NCBI RefSeq assembly: GCF_029960815.1
Contig: NZ_JASBRE010000018.1
Span: forward strand, 1-64,000
Length of the DNA stretch: 64,000 nucleotides
Source: Pseudomonas sp. AL03
GTDB lineage: Bacteria > Pseudomonadota > Gammaproteobacteria > Pseudomonadales > Pseudomonadaceae
Direction: 5' to 3'
Below, piece by piece: positions 33,268 through 42,411 of the stretch. The notes below the pieces were generated by a model. That model saw nothing but the letters and a program-made list of their open reading frames with translations, was not told the origin of the DNA and did not search any database. Position 1 is the first letter of the stretch, and each line of letters starts with the position of its first letter. The position numbers were made by a program, and so were the translations under genes.

Positions 33268-34593
33268 TCAACGTATCTGATGCTTGTGCAACAAACGGTA
33301 GAAGGTAGGCCTGGATATCCCCAGCACCCTGGCGGCGATGCTCAAATTATCGCTGTGGCGGTTAAGTACATCGCATAAGGCCTGGCGCTCTGCCCGGTGC
33401 TTGTAGTCTTCCAGCGTGCCCATCGGCGCGGCAAGGGCCTGATGGCTGATCAGCCCCAGGTCTCGCGCTTCGATCTGCCGGCCTTCGGCCAGTACCAACC
33501 CGCGACGTACCCGGTTGGCCAGCTCGCGAACATTGCCCGGCCAGTCATGCTTGCCCATGGCAATCAAGGCGTCTTCACTGAAGCTGCGCGGACGGCGGCC
33601 GGTTTCATGGCTGTAGAAATGGGAAAAATGGTTGGCCAGCATCGACAGATCGCCATTGCGCTCACGCAGGGGCGCGGTCGCGACCTGCAACACGTTCAGG
33701 CGATAATACAGATCTTCGCGAAAGCGTTTCTTCTCGATCGCGGCCTCAAGATCGACATGGGTCGCGGCCAACACCCGCACATCCACGGGAATCGGCTGAC
33801 TGCCGCCCACCCGCTCGATGTGTTTTTCCTGGAGGAAACGCAACAGGTTCGCCTGCAGCTCCAGGGGCAGATCACCGATCTCGTCGAGAAACAGCGTGCC
33901 GCCGTTGGCCGCTTCGATCCGTCCGACCTTGCGTTGATGGGCGCCAGTAAAGGCACCCTTCTCGTGGCCGAACAGTTCGGACTGGATCAGGTGCTCGGGA
34001 ATAGCCCCGCAGTTGATCGCGACAAAGGGTTTACTGTGGCGCAGGGATTGTCGATGCAGCGTGCGGGCGACCAGTTCTTTACCTGTCCCGCTTTCGCCGC
34101 GAATCAACACCGGCGACTCGGTGGGCGCCAGTTTGCTTAATAGCTTGCGCAGTTCGCGTATAGGCTTGCTGTCGCCCAGCAGTTCGTGCTCGGGCTGATC
34201 GATATGAACCGTGCCCTGCCCGCGCAGGCGCGCCATGCCAAAGGCCCGACCCAGTGTGACCTGGACCCTGGAGACATCGAACGGCAACGTATGAAAATCG
34301 AAAAACCACTCGCAGACAAAGTCCCCGACGTTCTGTAGCCGCAGGACTTCCTGGTTGAGCACGGCGATCCACTCGGTACCGCTGCGGCTGATCACCTCTT
34401 TGACGGCATCCGGGTGATCGAGATGACAGGGCTGCAAACGTAACAAACCCACGTCACAGGCCCGGTCGGCGGCGTTTTCCAGCGAACAGCTGTCAACGTC
34501 CCAACCTACGGAGCGTAATCCCGGTAACAGACGATGGCAGTCGTCGCAGGGATCCACCACTAATAAACGTCGTAAGGCAGGCGCTTCGTTCAT
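33268..34593 (-). CDS. Sigma-54-dependent activator, VpsR-like, candidate fap regulator
   Basis: A 441-residue enhancer-binding protein. The N-terminal ~125 residues form a receiver-like domain of the VpsR kind that lacks the clear phospho-aspartate pocket. The AAA+ domain (about 140-370) has Walker A GESGTGKE, GAFTGA at 213-218 (sigma-54 contact), Walker B GGTLFLDEIGDL, and NVRELANRVRRG. A Fis-type HTH closes the protein (SIAARVLGISRPTFYRLLHKH). It converges on fapF, and fapA has a -24/-12 promoter, which makes fap its likely target; direct evidence is lacking. The ATG at 34593 is preceded by AGGAAC. Confidence 0.88.
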   Translation of the reverse strand: MNEAPALRRLLVVDPCDDCHRLLPGLRSVGWDVDSCSLENAADRACDVGLLRLQPCHLDHPDAVKEVISRSGTEWIAVLNQEVLRLQNVGDFVCEWFFDFHTLPFDVSRVQVTLGRAFGMARLRGQGTVHIDQPEHELLGDSKPIRELRKLLSKLAPTESPVLIRGESGTGKELVARTLHRQSLRHSKPFVAINCGAIPEHLIQSELFGHEKGAFTGAHQRKVGRIEAANGGTLFLDEIGDLPLELQANLLRFLQEKHIERVGGSQPIPVDVRVLAATHVDLEAAIEKKRFREDLYYRLNVLQVATAPLRERNGDLSMLANHFSHFYSHETGRRPRSFSEDALIAMGKHDWPGNVRELANRVRRGLVLAEGRQIEARDLGLISHQALAAPMGTLEDYKHRAERQALCDVLNRHSDNLSIAARVLGISRPTFYRLLHKHQIR

Positions 34594-34936
34594 GAAAGTT
34601 CCTTGGCGCCAAACTTTAGGAATTTTTATTAAAAACAGTCATTTGGCGGATCTGGCTGTAACATTAGCAAGAATTTGACGGGAGCTTGTACCGTTTGACT
34701 ATAGGCCTGCTGCGTATTGAGTTATAAGAAGCGGTTTTTCCAGCTACCTGACGAGTGTTTCCTTACATTGCGCTTTCAAAGCGAGCCTCATTCCCGAGGA
34801 CAAGAAAGAAAATTGAAATTTCTTTTGATTGTGTGTGACCCAAGCCCTGGTTGCGGGCATCAGTACAAGTAACCAGCCGAACGGTAAGCCCAACCGACGG
34901 CACATCACTTGATTGGGCACACAGAGAGAAAATCCC
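34594..34936. other. Divergent intergenic region
   Basis: No gene seen in 343 bases. TTGGCGCCAA, a perfect ten-base palindrome at 34603-34612, sits ten bases before the activator start and could be an autoregulatory site. A weak hairpin AAAGAAAATTGAAATTTCTTT lies at 34805-34825. Confidence 0.4.
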
Positions 34937-35203
34937 ATGACCGCCCCGCTCCGTATCAACGAAGCTCTTTTGATTGCCGACCGCGCGTTCAAGCCATTTC
35001 AATGCGTGGCCTGGGCCCCACAAGACGGCAATGGCGAACTCAGCCTGACCGTTATCGATCGCACCAACACCCGCATCAGTCGCACACAGATCCCAAGCAG
35101 TGCGTATTCCGATCCTGCACAACTTGAAAGCTTGCTCGAACAGGCACGCGCCGAGTTAAGTCAGGACGGTTATCAACTGCAATCGTGGTCGATGCCACAC
35201 TAA
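34937..35203 (+). CDS. Small conserved hypothetical protein
   Basis: An 88-residue soluble protein without signal peptide, with a predicted beta-hairpin core (LSLTVIDRTNTRISRTQIP) and an amphipathic helix (LESLLEQARAELSQDGYQL). I do not recognise the family. The ATG at 34937 has a GAGAGAAAA purine stretch upstream and the codon usage matches neighbouring genes, so it is likely real. It may be transcribed with the delta-60 protein gene that follows after 238 bases. Confidence 0.65.
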   Translation: MTAPLRINEALLIADRAFKPFQCVAWAPQDGNGELSLTVIDRTNTRISRTQIPSSAYSDPAQLESLLEQARAELSQDGYQLQSWSMPH

Positions 35204-35441
35204 GCATGTTGCGGGTTACTTATCGGTAACCCGCACCTCCCCGATTATTTTTCGAAGTTGCACGCAGTGAACTACTTGGCAGGCTTGCCAGTGGTTCGAA
35301 AAGACACTGTTCTGGCACACAGCGACCCTCCGTTTATTAGTTCTGACAGTTGTGCATCTAATCATTCAAGGATTGAATGATTTCCTTATACAGTCGCCCC
35401 CCCACCTCCTGGATCAGGACGACTCGCAAGGAGCTGCGTGC

Positions 35442-36731
35442 ATGTCACTCCAGACAGCGGTTGCCTCACCTGCAGCACTGAACGACGCCGGAACGCTCGA
35501 TACAACCTTTGCCGGCACCGGCAAAACCCAAGTGTATTTTGCTGGCAGCCTCTCAAGCATGGCCAACGGCGTGGCGATTGATTCACGTGGCAGGTTGTTG
35601 GTCGCGGCGAAGGTCGAAACGCGGGGCGGCAACCGCTTTGGTCTGGCTCGCCTGCTTGAGGACGGCTCGGCAGATCTGGCGTTCGGCAGTAAAGGCAGCG
35701 TCATCGGGCAATTTGAACACGGCTTCGAGGCCATGGCCGGCAGCGTCCAGGTTTTGCCCGATGGGCACATTCTGGTCGCCGGCCTGCACTACGAAGATGC
35801 TCGCCGGACACTGCCCGCCCTCGCCCTGTTTGATCAGCATGGCCAGCCGGTCCAATGTTTTGGCGACAATGGCCGCTGCGTCGTGCGTCTGCCAGGCGGT
35901 CTTTCCCGGGGTGTGCGTAACGCCTGGCTACCACCCGGCGTACCGGGAGCAGAAGCCTGTGATGTGTGCGTGCAGGAGGACGGTCGAATCCTGCTGCAGG
36001 CCAATCATCACTTCGAACTGGCCGATCATGTTGGCATCCTGATACGACTCAACACCGATGGCTCGCTGGACGATACCTTCAACGGTCGTGGCTTCGTGAT
36101 TGTCAGGCACTTGCTGATGAACACCTGGCTCAGCAGCCTGAGGGTGCAACAAGACGGTCGAATCCTGGTGGGCGGGTCGATCAACTTCCCTGAAGAGGGT
36201 CTGCTGGCCCGCTATCACACCGACGGCAGGCTCGACAATTGTTTCGCCGTGGATGGTTTTATGACCTTCAAGGCACGGGGGTATAGCGCTCAGGTCAGCC
36301 AGGTCGTCCAACAGGAAAATGGCGATGTGCAGTGTTTTGGCAGCAGCCGCGACCCGATGCACTGCCTGGCACTGAGAGTAAACAGCAACGGTCGCCCGGA
36401 CATTCATTGCAATGGAGGCCACGCCCAGTTGCTGCAGATCGGCCACAGTGGCTGCCAGTGGACTGCCGCGCAGGCATTGCCGGACGGTTGTGTGCTGACG
36501 GTCGGGGCAACGATCGGCGCTGTCGAGGCGGATTTCATTCTGGCCCGGCATCTGCCTGACGGGCAACTCGATCACAGCTTCGGCAATGGCGCCGGTTGGG
36601 TTTGCACTCACCTGAGCCGCAGCCTGGATACCGCGACTTCAGTGATCATCCAGACCGATGGAAACATTGTCGTAGGTGGCTATTCACAGGATGGCAATTA
36701 TCGGGCGGTCGTCGCCCGCTATCGGGGGTAG
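35442..36731 (+). CDS. Delta-60 repeat protein (beta-propeller-like)
   Basis: A 429-residue protein built of delta-60 (TIGR02608-type) repeats: units of about 50-60 residues with the pattern LQxDGRILVGG and DGSLDDTFNGRG, for example VQEDGRILLQANHH, VQQDGRILVGGSI and IQTDGNIVVGGYS. Such repeats fold like a beta-propeller. There is no signal peptide or anchor, so location is unclear. Start ATG 35442 has an AAGGAG ribosome site nine bases before; the frame runs further upstream without repeat character. Function unknown. Confidence 0.85.
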   Translation: MSLQTAVASPAALNDAGTLDTTFAGTGKTQVYFAGSLSSMANGVAIDSRGRLLVAAKVETRGGNRFGLARLLEDGSADLAFGSKGSVIGQFEHGFEAMAGSVQVLPDGHILVAGLHYEDARRTLPALALFDQHGQPVQCFGDNGRCVVRLPGGLSRGVRNAWLPPGVPGAEACDVCVQEDGRILLQANHHFELADHVGILIRLNTDGSLDDTFNGRGFVIVRHLLMNTWLSSLRVQQDGRILVGGSINFPEEGLLARYHTDGRLDNCFAVDGFMTFKARGYSAQVSQVVQQENGDVQCFGSSRDPMHCLALRVNSNGRPDIHCNGGHAQLLQIGHSGCQWTAAQALPDGCVLTVGATIGAVEADFILARHLPDGQLDHSFGNGAGWVCTHLSRSLDTATSVIIQTDGNIVVGGYSQDGNYRAVVARYRG

Positions 36732-36809
36732 GCCTGCATAGTTTTCCTACACTTGATCTTCTCTTCCGCTTACGGCAAGTTGCGCGCTTCTTAATGCAAG
36801 GAGTAGCCG

Positions 36810-38312
36810 ATGCCCGGTTCAATGGCTCAGGCGTTCGCGCACAATTTTCTCGGGCATTCACCCCGCTGGTACAAGGCAAGCATTGTTGGCTTCCTGATTC
36901 TCAACGCACTGGTGTTGTGGACCGTAGGCCCAGTGGCGGCCGGTTGGCTGCTGGTGCTGGAATTCATCTTCACCCTGGCCATGGCGCTCAAGTGTTATCC
37001 GTTGATGCCCGGCGGCTTGCTGCTGGTCGAAGCGCTGCTGCTGAAGATGACCACGCCCCAGGCACTCTACGACGAACTGGTGCACAACTTTCCGGTGATC
37101 CTGCTGCTGATGTTCATGGTCGCCGGCATCTACTTCATGAAAGACCTGCTGTTGTTTCTGTTCTCACGGCTGCTGCTCGGGGTTCGCTCCAAGGCGCTGC
37201 TGGCGTTGATGTTCTGCTTCCTGTCGGCGTTTCTGTCGGCGTTTCTTGATGCCTTGACGGTAACCGCTGTGATCATCAGTGCGTCCGTCGGGTTTTACTC
37301 GGTATATCACCGCGTTGCCTCGGGCAATGATCCGCGTCAGGACAGCGAGTTTGGCGATGACCAGCACCTGCCCAAACTCCATCACGCCGACCTCGAACAA
37401 TTCCGTGCCTTTCTGCGCAGTCTGCTGATGCACGGCGCCGTGGGTACCGCGCTGGGCGGTGTTTGCACATTGGTCGGTGAGCCGCAGAACCTGTTGATCG
37501 GCCACGAGATGGGCTGGCACTTCGCTGAGTTCTTTCTGAAAGTCGCCCCGGTTTCATTGCCGGTCCTGGTGGCAGGTCTGGTGACCTGCGTCCTGCTGGA
37601 GAAGTTGCGCTGGTTCGGTTACGGCACGCTGTTACCGGACAACGTGCGTGTGGTACTGGCCAATTACGCCGCCGAAGACAATGCCGAACGCACCTCACGC
37701 CAACGTGCAGCGCTCATCGTGCAGGCATTGGCAGCGCTGATTCTGATTGCGGGGCTGGCGTTCCACATTGCCGAGGTCGGCCTGATCGGCTTGATGGTGA
37801 TCGTGCTGATCACCGCGTTCACTGGCATCACCGACGAGCACCGAATCGGCAACGCGTTCAAAGATGCCATGCCGTTCACAGCGCTGTTGGTGGTGTTTTT
37901 CGCGGTGGTGGCGGTGATTCACGATCAGCAACTGTTCACGCCTTTGATCCAGTGGGTGCTGGCCCTGCCGGCGGATCAACAGCCGGGCATGCTGTTTATT
38001 GCCAACGGTTTGCTGTCGGCCATCAGCGACAACGTGTTCGTGGCGACCATTTACATCACCGAAGTGAAACAGGCCTTCCTCTCCGGCCACATGAGCCGTG
38101 AGCATTTCGAGACGCTGGCGATTGCGATCAACACCGGCACCAACCTGCCGAGCGTGGCGACACCCAATGGTCAGGCTGCGTTTCTGTTCCTGCTGACCTC
38201 GGCGATTGCACCGCTGATTCGCCTGTCGTACGGGCGGATGGTGTGGATGGCGTTGCCGTACACCGTGGTGATGGGTGTGTTGGGGTGGTATGCAGTGAGT
38301 TTCTGGCTTTGA
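36810..38312 (+). CDS. nhaB: Sodium/proton antiporter NhaB
   Basis: A 500-residue inner membrane antiporter with about twelve helices and the NhaB landmarks HNFLGHSPRWYK at the start, FCFLSAFLSAFLDALTVTAV (with the membrane aspartate), VCTLVGEPQNLLIG and the C-terminal NTGTNLPSVATPNGQAAFLFLLTSA. It exports sodium in exchange for protons and supports pH and salt balance. The ATG at 36810 follows AAGGAGTAGCCG. REP DNA follows the stop. Confidence 0.95.
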   Translation: MPGSMAQAFAHNFLGHSPRWYKASIVGFLILNALVLWTVGPVAAGWLLVLEFIFTLAMALKCYPLMPGGLLLVEALLLKMTTPQALYDELVHNFPVILLLMFMVAGIYFMKDLLLFLFSRLLLGVRSKALLALMFCFLSAFLSAFLDALTVTAVIISASVGFYSVYHRVASGNDPRQDSEFGDDQHLPKLHHADLEQFRAFLRSLLMHGAVGTALGGVCTLVGEPQNLLIGHEMGWHFAEFFLKVAPVSLPVLVAGLVTCVLLEKLRWFGYGTLLPDNVRVVLANYAAEDNAERTSRQRAALIVQALAALILIAGLAFHIAEVGLIGLMVIVLITAFTGITDEHRIGNAFKDAMPFTALLVVFFAVVAVIHDQQLFTPLIQWVLALPADQQPGMLFIANGLLSAISDNVFVATIYITEVKQAFLSGHMSREHFETLAIAINTGTNLPSVATPNGQAAFLFLLTSAIAPLIRLSYGRMVWMALPYTVVMGVLGWYAVSFWL

Positions 38313-38330
38313 GTCAGCAGGTTTGACGCC

Positions 38331-38429
38331 TTCGCGGGCAAGTCGGATCGCCGCACCGCTCGCCCCTACAGGGGTGAATCTGTAGGAGCGAGCGGTGCGG
38401 CGATCCGACTTGCCCGCGAAGAACGATAA
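38331..38429. repeat. Paired REP element
   Basis: TTCGCGGGCAAGTCGGATCG and its inverted copy CGATCCGACTTGCCCGCGAA enclose GCACCGCTCGCCCCTAC and GTAGGAGCGAGCGGTGC, an almost perfect 40-bp inverted repeat with a short centre. It separates the convergent nhaB and HAD genes. Confidence 0.9.
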
Positions 38430-38434
38430 CGCGG

Positions 38435-39259
38435 TTAACCTGCGTTGAGGATATAGCGCTCGATTGCCTGCGCCGCGCCGTCCTCGGTATTGGCGCCAGT
38501 CACCACATCGGCCTGGCGCTTCACCGCCTCTTCCGACTGCCCCATGGCGATCGACAAGCCTGCGCGATGAAACATCGCCGGGTCGTTACCGCCGTCGCCC
38601 AGCGCCGCGGTCTGCTCCAGCGGCACACCGAGAAATTTGGCCAGTGTCGCCAGCGCTGCGCCCTTATTCGCCTGCATCGCGGTCACGTCCAGGTACACCG
38701 GCTGTGAACGCGAGACCTGCGCCTGGCTCTCAACCTTGGGCAGCAGCTGCGCTTCCAGTTCGATCAACAACTGAGTGTTATTGCTGGTGGCGACGATCTT
38801 GTCGATACGCTCAAGAAAAGGCTCGAAGCTCTCGACCACCACCGGCGGATAGCCCAGCCCGTGCTGTTCGCGAGGGACCATCGGCCCGTTCGGATCCTTC
38901 AACAGCCAGTCGCCCCCGCTGAACACCCAGACTTCAACGTCTTGTTGATCGGAAAACAGCGCCAATGCCGTCAGCGCAGCCGTCGCCGGCAAGTAATGCG
39001 CGACCAGTAAACTGCCGTCCGGATTGACGATGGTGCCACCGTTGAAGGCGGCTGTCGGCAGGTCGACGCCCAAGGCTTCGATCTGCTGCAACATGGCTTT
39101 CGGCGGACGGCCAGTGGCCAGGCTGAACAGCACGCCGGCCTCGCGCAAGGAACGAACCGCTTCAATGGTGCGCTGGCTGAGGCTGTGATCGGGCAGTAGC
39201 AAGGTGCCGTCCATGTCGCTGAGCAGAAAACGGATGGGATGTTGCGTTGCATCACTCAT
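38435..39259 (-). CDS. Cof-type HAD-IIB sugar phosphatase
   Basis: A 274-residue HAD phosphatase, type IIB cap. Motif I is LLSDMDGTLLLPD (residues 12-24), motif II LATGRPP, the motif III lysine is probably in ANKGAAL, and motif IV is ALGDGGNDPAMF. Such enzymes hydrolyse sugar phosphates or flavin-type phosphates. The ATG at 39259 overlaps the zwf stop by four bases, so it is coupled to the oxidative pentose phosphate genes. No substrate can be named from sequence. Confidence 0.9.
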   Translation of the reverse strand: MSDATQHPIRFLLSDMDGTLLLPDHSLSQRTIEAVRSLREAGVLFSLATGRPPKAMLQQIEALGVDLPTAAFNGGTIVNPDGSLLVAHYLPATAALTALALFSDQQDVEVWVFSGGDWLLKDPNGPMVPREQHGLGYPPVVVESFEPFLERIDKIVATSNNTQLLIELEAQLLPKVESQAQVSRSQPVYLDVTAMQANKGAALATLAKFLGVPLEQTAALGDGGNDPAMFHRAGLSIAMGQSEEAVKRQADVVTGANTEDGAAQAIERYILNAG

Positions 39260-40779
39260 CCGAGGCTGTGCCAAACGCGACCGTCGCGGGTCAGCAATTC
39301 TTCCCCAGCCTTCGGCCCGTCTTCGCCAGCGGCATACCTCTGTACGCTCGCGTCCTGCTGCCAGGCATCGAGGAACGGCTGCACGGCGCGCCAGCCATTC
39401 TCGATGTTGTCGGCGCGCTGGAACAGCGTCTGATCGCCCGTCAGGCAATCGTAGATCAGCGTTTCGTAGCCGGTGGACGGCTGCATTTCAAAGAAATCCT
39501 TGTAGGCAAAGCCCAGTTCGATATTGGCCATCTTCAAGGCCGGACCGGGTCGTTTGGCCAGCAGATCGAACCACATGCCTTCGTTGGGCTGAATCTGGAT
39601 CCGCAGGTAGGTCGGTTGCAGCTCATCGACCTCGGTATCGCGGAACTGCGCATACGGCGCCGGTTTGAAGCAGATGACAATCTCGGTATCGCGCACGCTC
39701 ATGCGCTTGCCGGTGCGCAGGTAGAACGGCACGCCGACCCAGCGCCAGTTGTCGATCATGACTTTCAGCGCGACATAGGTTTCGGTGTTGCTGTCGGGCG
39801 CCACGTTGTTTTCCTGGCGATAACCCGGCAACACCTTGCCGTCGACCTCGCCGGCTGCGTATTGGCCGCGCACCGAGTTGGCCAGCGCTTCCTCCACCGA
39901 CCAGGGGCGAATCGCACCGACCACCTTGGCTTTCTCGCCGCGTACGGCATCAGCGCCGAAGGCGGCCGGCGGCTCCATCGCGACCATCGCCAGCAATTGG
40001 AACAGGTGATTGGGCACCATGTCCCGCAAGGCGCCGGTGTGTTCATAAAAACTGCCGCGGGTTTCCACGCCGACGGTTTCGGCGGCGGTGATTTGTACGT
40101 GGTCGATGTAGTGATTGTTCCAGAACGCTTCGAACAGGCTATTGGAGAACCGGCTGATCAGAATGTTCTGCACGGTTTCCTTGCCCAGATAGTGATCGAT
40201 TCGGTAGATCTGGTTTTCCGTCATCACCTTCAGCAAGCAAGCGTTCAAGGCTTCGGCGGTGTGCAGATCGGAACCGAAAGGTTTTTCGATCACCACCCGT
40301 CTGAACGCTTCAGGGGTTTCCGCAAGCAACCCGGCGGCACCGAGACGGCGCACCACCTCGCTGAAAAAGCGTGGCGCGGTGGCCAGGTAGAAGACGGCGT
40401 TGCCGGTGCCGCTGGCGGCGATTTTCGCCGCCAGTGCTTGATAGGTGCTGTCGTCCAGGAAGTCACCCTGGACGTAGCTGATGCCTTTGGCCAGTTTGGC
40501 CCACAAGTCCGGGTCAAGGGCTTGATCGCCCTTGCCGACCTTGGCGGCCACTTCGGCTCGAATGAAATCTTCGAGTTTTTTCGCAAAGGCTTCGTCGGTG
40601 ATGGCGTTGTGGTCAACGCCGATGATCCGCAGTCCATCCCCAAGCAGACCGTCACGACTCAGGTTGTACAGCGCCGGCATCAGCAGACGCTTGACCAGGT
40701 CACCATGGGCACCGAACAGGAACAGCGTGGTCGGTGGTGCGGGTTCTGCCTTGGATTTATTGCGGATCAAGCGGGTCAT
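39256..40779 (-). CDS. zwf: Glucose-6-phosphate 1-dehydrogenase
   Basis: A 507-residue enzyme oxidising glucose 6-phosphate to 6-phosphogluconolactone. The cofactor loop LFLFGAHGDLVKRLL replaces the usual GASGDLxKRK (Ala-His at the third and fourth positions), EKPFGSDLHTAEALN and the active-site motif RIDHYLGKETVQN are intact. It lies between gnd and a HAD phosphatase with four-base overlaps on both sides and without pgl or eda nearby, so it is probably the second Zwf of the genome rather than the hexR-linked one. Confidence 0.95.
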   Translation of the reverse strand: MTRLIRNKSKAEPAPPTTLFLFGAHGDLVKRLLMPALYNLSRDGLLGDGLRIIGVDHNAITDEAFAKKLEDFIRAEVAAKVGKGDQALDPDLWAKLAKGISYVQGDFLDDSTYQALAAKIAASGTGNAVFYLATAPRFFSEVVRRLGAAGLLAETPEAFRRVVIEKPFGSDLHTAEALNACLLKVMTENQIYRIDHYLGKETVQNILISRFSNSLFEAFWNNHYIDHVQITAAETVGVETRGSFYEHTGALRDMVPNHLFQLLAMVAMEPPAAFGADAVRGEKAKVVGAIRPWSVEEALANSVRGQYAAGEVDGKVLPGYRQENNVAPDSNTETYVALKVMIDNWRWVGVPFYLRTGKRMSVRDTEIVICFKPAPYAQFRDTEVDELQPTYLRIQIQPNEGMWFDLLAKRPGPALKMANIELGFAYKDFFEMQPSTGYETLIYDCLTGDQTLFQRADNIENGWRAVQPFLDAWQQDASVQRYAAGEDGPKAGEELLTRDGRVWHSLG

Positions 40780-41756
40780 TTTTTCGCAGTCTCCACGTGG
40801 CCGCCGAAGCCGAAGCGCTGGGCCGAGAGAATCTTGTCGCCAAAGGTGCCTTGCCCGCGCGAACGGTAGCGCGAGAACAGCGAGTTCGACAGCACCGGTA
40901 CGGGCACCGATTGCTCCATGGCGGCTTCGATGGTCCAGCGACCTTCACCGCTGTCAGCCACGGCGCCTGTGTAACCGTCGAGTTTCGGATCGCTGGCCAA
41001 CGCGTCGGCGGTCAGGTCGAGCAACCAGGACGACACGACGCTGCCACGGCGCCAGACTTCGGCGATGTCGGCCACGTTCAGGTCAAAACGCTGATCTTCC
41101 GGCAGGTTAGTGCTGGCCTTGGTCTTGAGAATGTCGAAGCCTTCGGCGAAGGCCTGCATCATTCCGTATTCGATGCCGTTGTGGATCATTTTCACGAAAT
41201 GGCCAGAACCGGCCGGGCCGGCGTGGATGTAACCGCGCTCGGCACGATCGTCTTCGGACTTGCGGTCCTTCGTCCGCGGGATGTCGCCCAGGCCCGGTGC
41301 AAGGCTCTCGAACAGCGGATCAAGGCGTTTAACCACCTCGGCTTCGCCGCCGATCATCATGCAGTAACCACGCTCCAGGCCCCAGACGCCGCCGGAGGTG
41401 CCGACGTCGATGTAGTGCAGGCCTTTCTCCGATAGGGTTTTCGCCCGGCGGATGTCGTCCTTATAGAAGGTGTTGCCGCCGTCGATAATGGTATCGCCGG
41501 CTTCAAGCAAGGTGCTCAGGGTGTCGATGGTGTCTTCGGTCGGTGCGCCGGCCGGCAGCATGACCCACACCGCACGTGGTTTGGCCAGGCCAGCGACCAG
41601 CGCCGGCAGGTCGATGACGCCAGAGGCGCCTTCTGCGGCCAGGGTGTCGACAAAGGCGGTATTGCGGTCGTAAACAACGGTGGTATGCCCGTTGAGCATC
41701 AGGCGCCGCGCAATATTGCCGCCCATGCGGCCCAGTCCAATAATCCCGAGTTGCAT
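40776..41756 (-). CDS. gnd: 6-Phosphogluconate dehydrogenase, short NAD-type
   Basis: A 326-residue decarboxylating dehydrogenase making ribulose 5-phosphate. The N-terminal Rossmann fold has GIIGLGRMGGNIARRL; the substrate motif is DVGTSGGVWGLERGYCMMIGG, and HNGIEYGMMQAFAEG carries the catalytic residues. At 326 residues it belongs to the short (GntZ/YqeC-like) type that usually prefers NAD, not the 470-residue NADP form. The ATG at 41756 is placed by the Rossmann start. It heads the gnd-zwf-HAD operon. Confidence 0.94.
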   Translation of the reverse strand: MQLGIIGLGRMGGNIARRLMLNGHTTVVYDRNTAFVDTLAAEGASGVIDLPALVAGLAKPRAVWVMLPAGAPTEDTIDTLSTLLEAGDTIIDGGNTFYKDDIRRAKTLSEKGLHYIDVGTSGGVWGLERGYCMMIGGEAEVVKRLDPLFESLAPGLGDIPRTKDRKSEDDRAERGYIHAGPAGSGHFVKMIHNGIEYGMMQAFAEGFDILKTKASTNLPEDQRFDLNVADIAEVWRRGSVVSSWLLDLTADALASDPKLDGYTGAVADSGEGRWTIEAAMEQSVPVPVLSNSLFSRYRSRGQGTFGDKILSAQRFGFGGHVETAKK

Positions 41757-42027
41757 GTACTGATGCTCCCTACTACAAATAATGTGTGTCAAAGGTTATA
41801 GCCCAACGCGACTAATGTGGGTTAGTCCAGAGCGTTGGCACATAGTTTCCGGGCATTGTGCCCGATCCAGACCGATAACGTCGGTAATCGCGCTGACGAC
41901 ACAACGACCGTGAAAAATAAAAAAGTTCCCTTCTGAGGCAAAAGAAATCAAAATTGGCGCCGATAGTAATTCAGCACCCGATCTCGGGGCGGTTTTACAG
42001 TTGAGGCAGCCATTTGCGAGGTGAGCA

Positions 42028-42210
42028 ATGGGCACAGTACATGCAGCACGGCCAGCACAAACCCTTTACGTCACGATCCGTCGTGATGAATTGCGCCAAT
42101 TGAAAGACGAGCGCGACCAGTTGAGGCAGGAGCTCGCGCAATTGCGCTTGTTGACACAAGGCACTCAGACCCAGCCCTTACCTGTCGCCCACCATGCCCC
42201 TCACGCCTGA
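42028..42210 (+). CDS. Small coiled-coil protein
   Basis: A 60-residue protein whose central part (TIRRDELRQLKDERDQLRQELAQLR) is a clear two-to-three heptad coiled coil with charged flanks. GAGGTGAGC before the ATG is a good ribosome site. No known family. A stem-loop follows after 13 bases. Confidence 0.65.
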   Translation: MGTVHAARPAQTLYVTIRRDELRQLKDERDQLRQELAQLRLLTQGTQTQPLPVAHHAPHA

Positions 42211-42223
42211 TCCCCTCGCTTGA

Positions 42224-42252
42224 GTCGGAAACAGCCCTCTGCTGTTTCCGAC
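42224..42252 (+). terminator. Stem-loop after the small coiled-coil gene
   Basis: GTCGGAAACAG and CTGTTTCCGAC are perfect 11-base arms around a seven-base loop. It lacks a T run, so termination is only likely. Confidence 0.55.
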
Positions 42253-42411
42253 AACGCTTCGACGCCTCGCCAATCCTGGCATCTCACAAAGTTTTCACAT
42301 CGGCCTGTTGATACTCCGGCTCATTATGGCCGCTCGGTATCCGTGCGGCATCCGTTCGTCGGCGACATGGAAGGCCTCGGCGGTCGAAGTGATTACTAGG
42401 CTGGAGCGCCA

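Noticed and set aside
39247..40869. A 540-codon plus-strand frame opposite zwf
   Set aside because: Shadow of zwf created by high GC at third positions; no recognisable domain.
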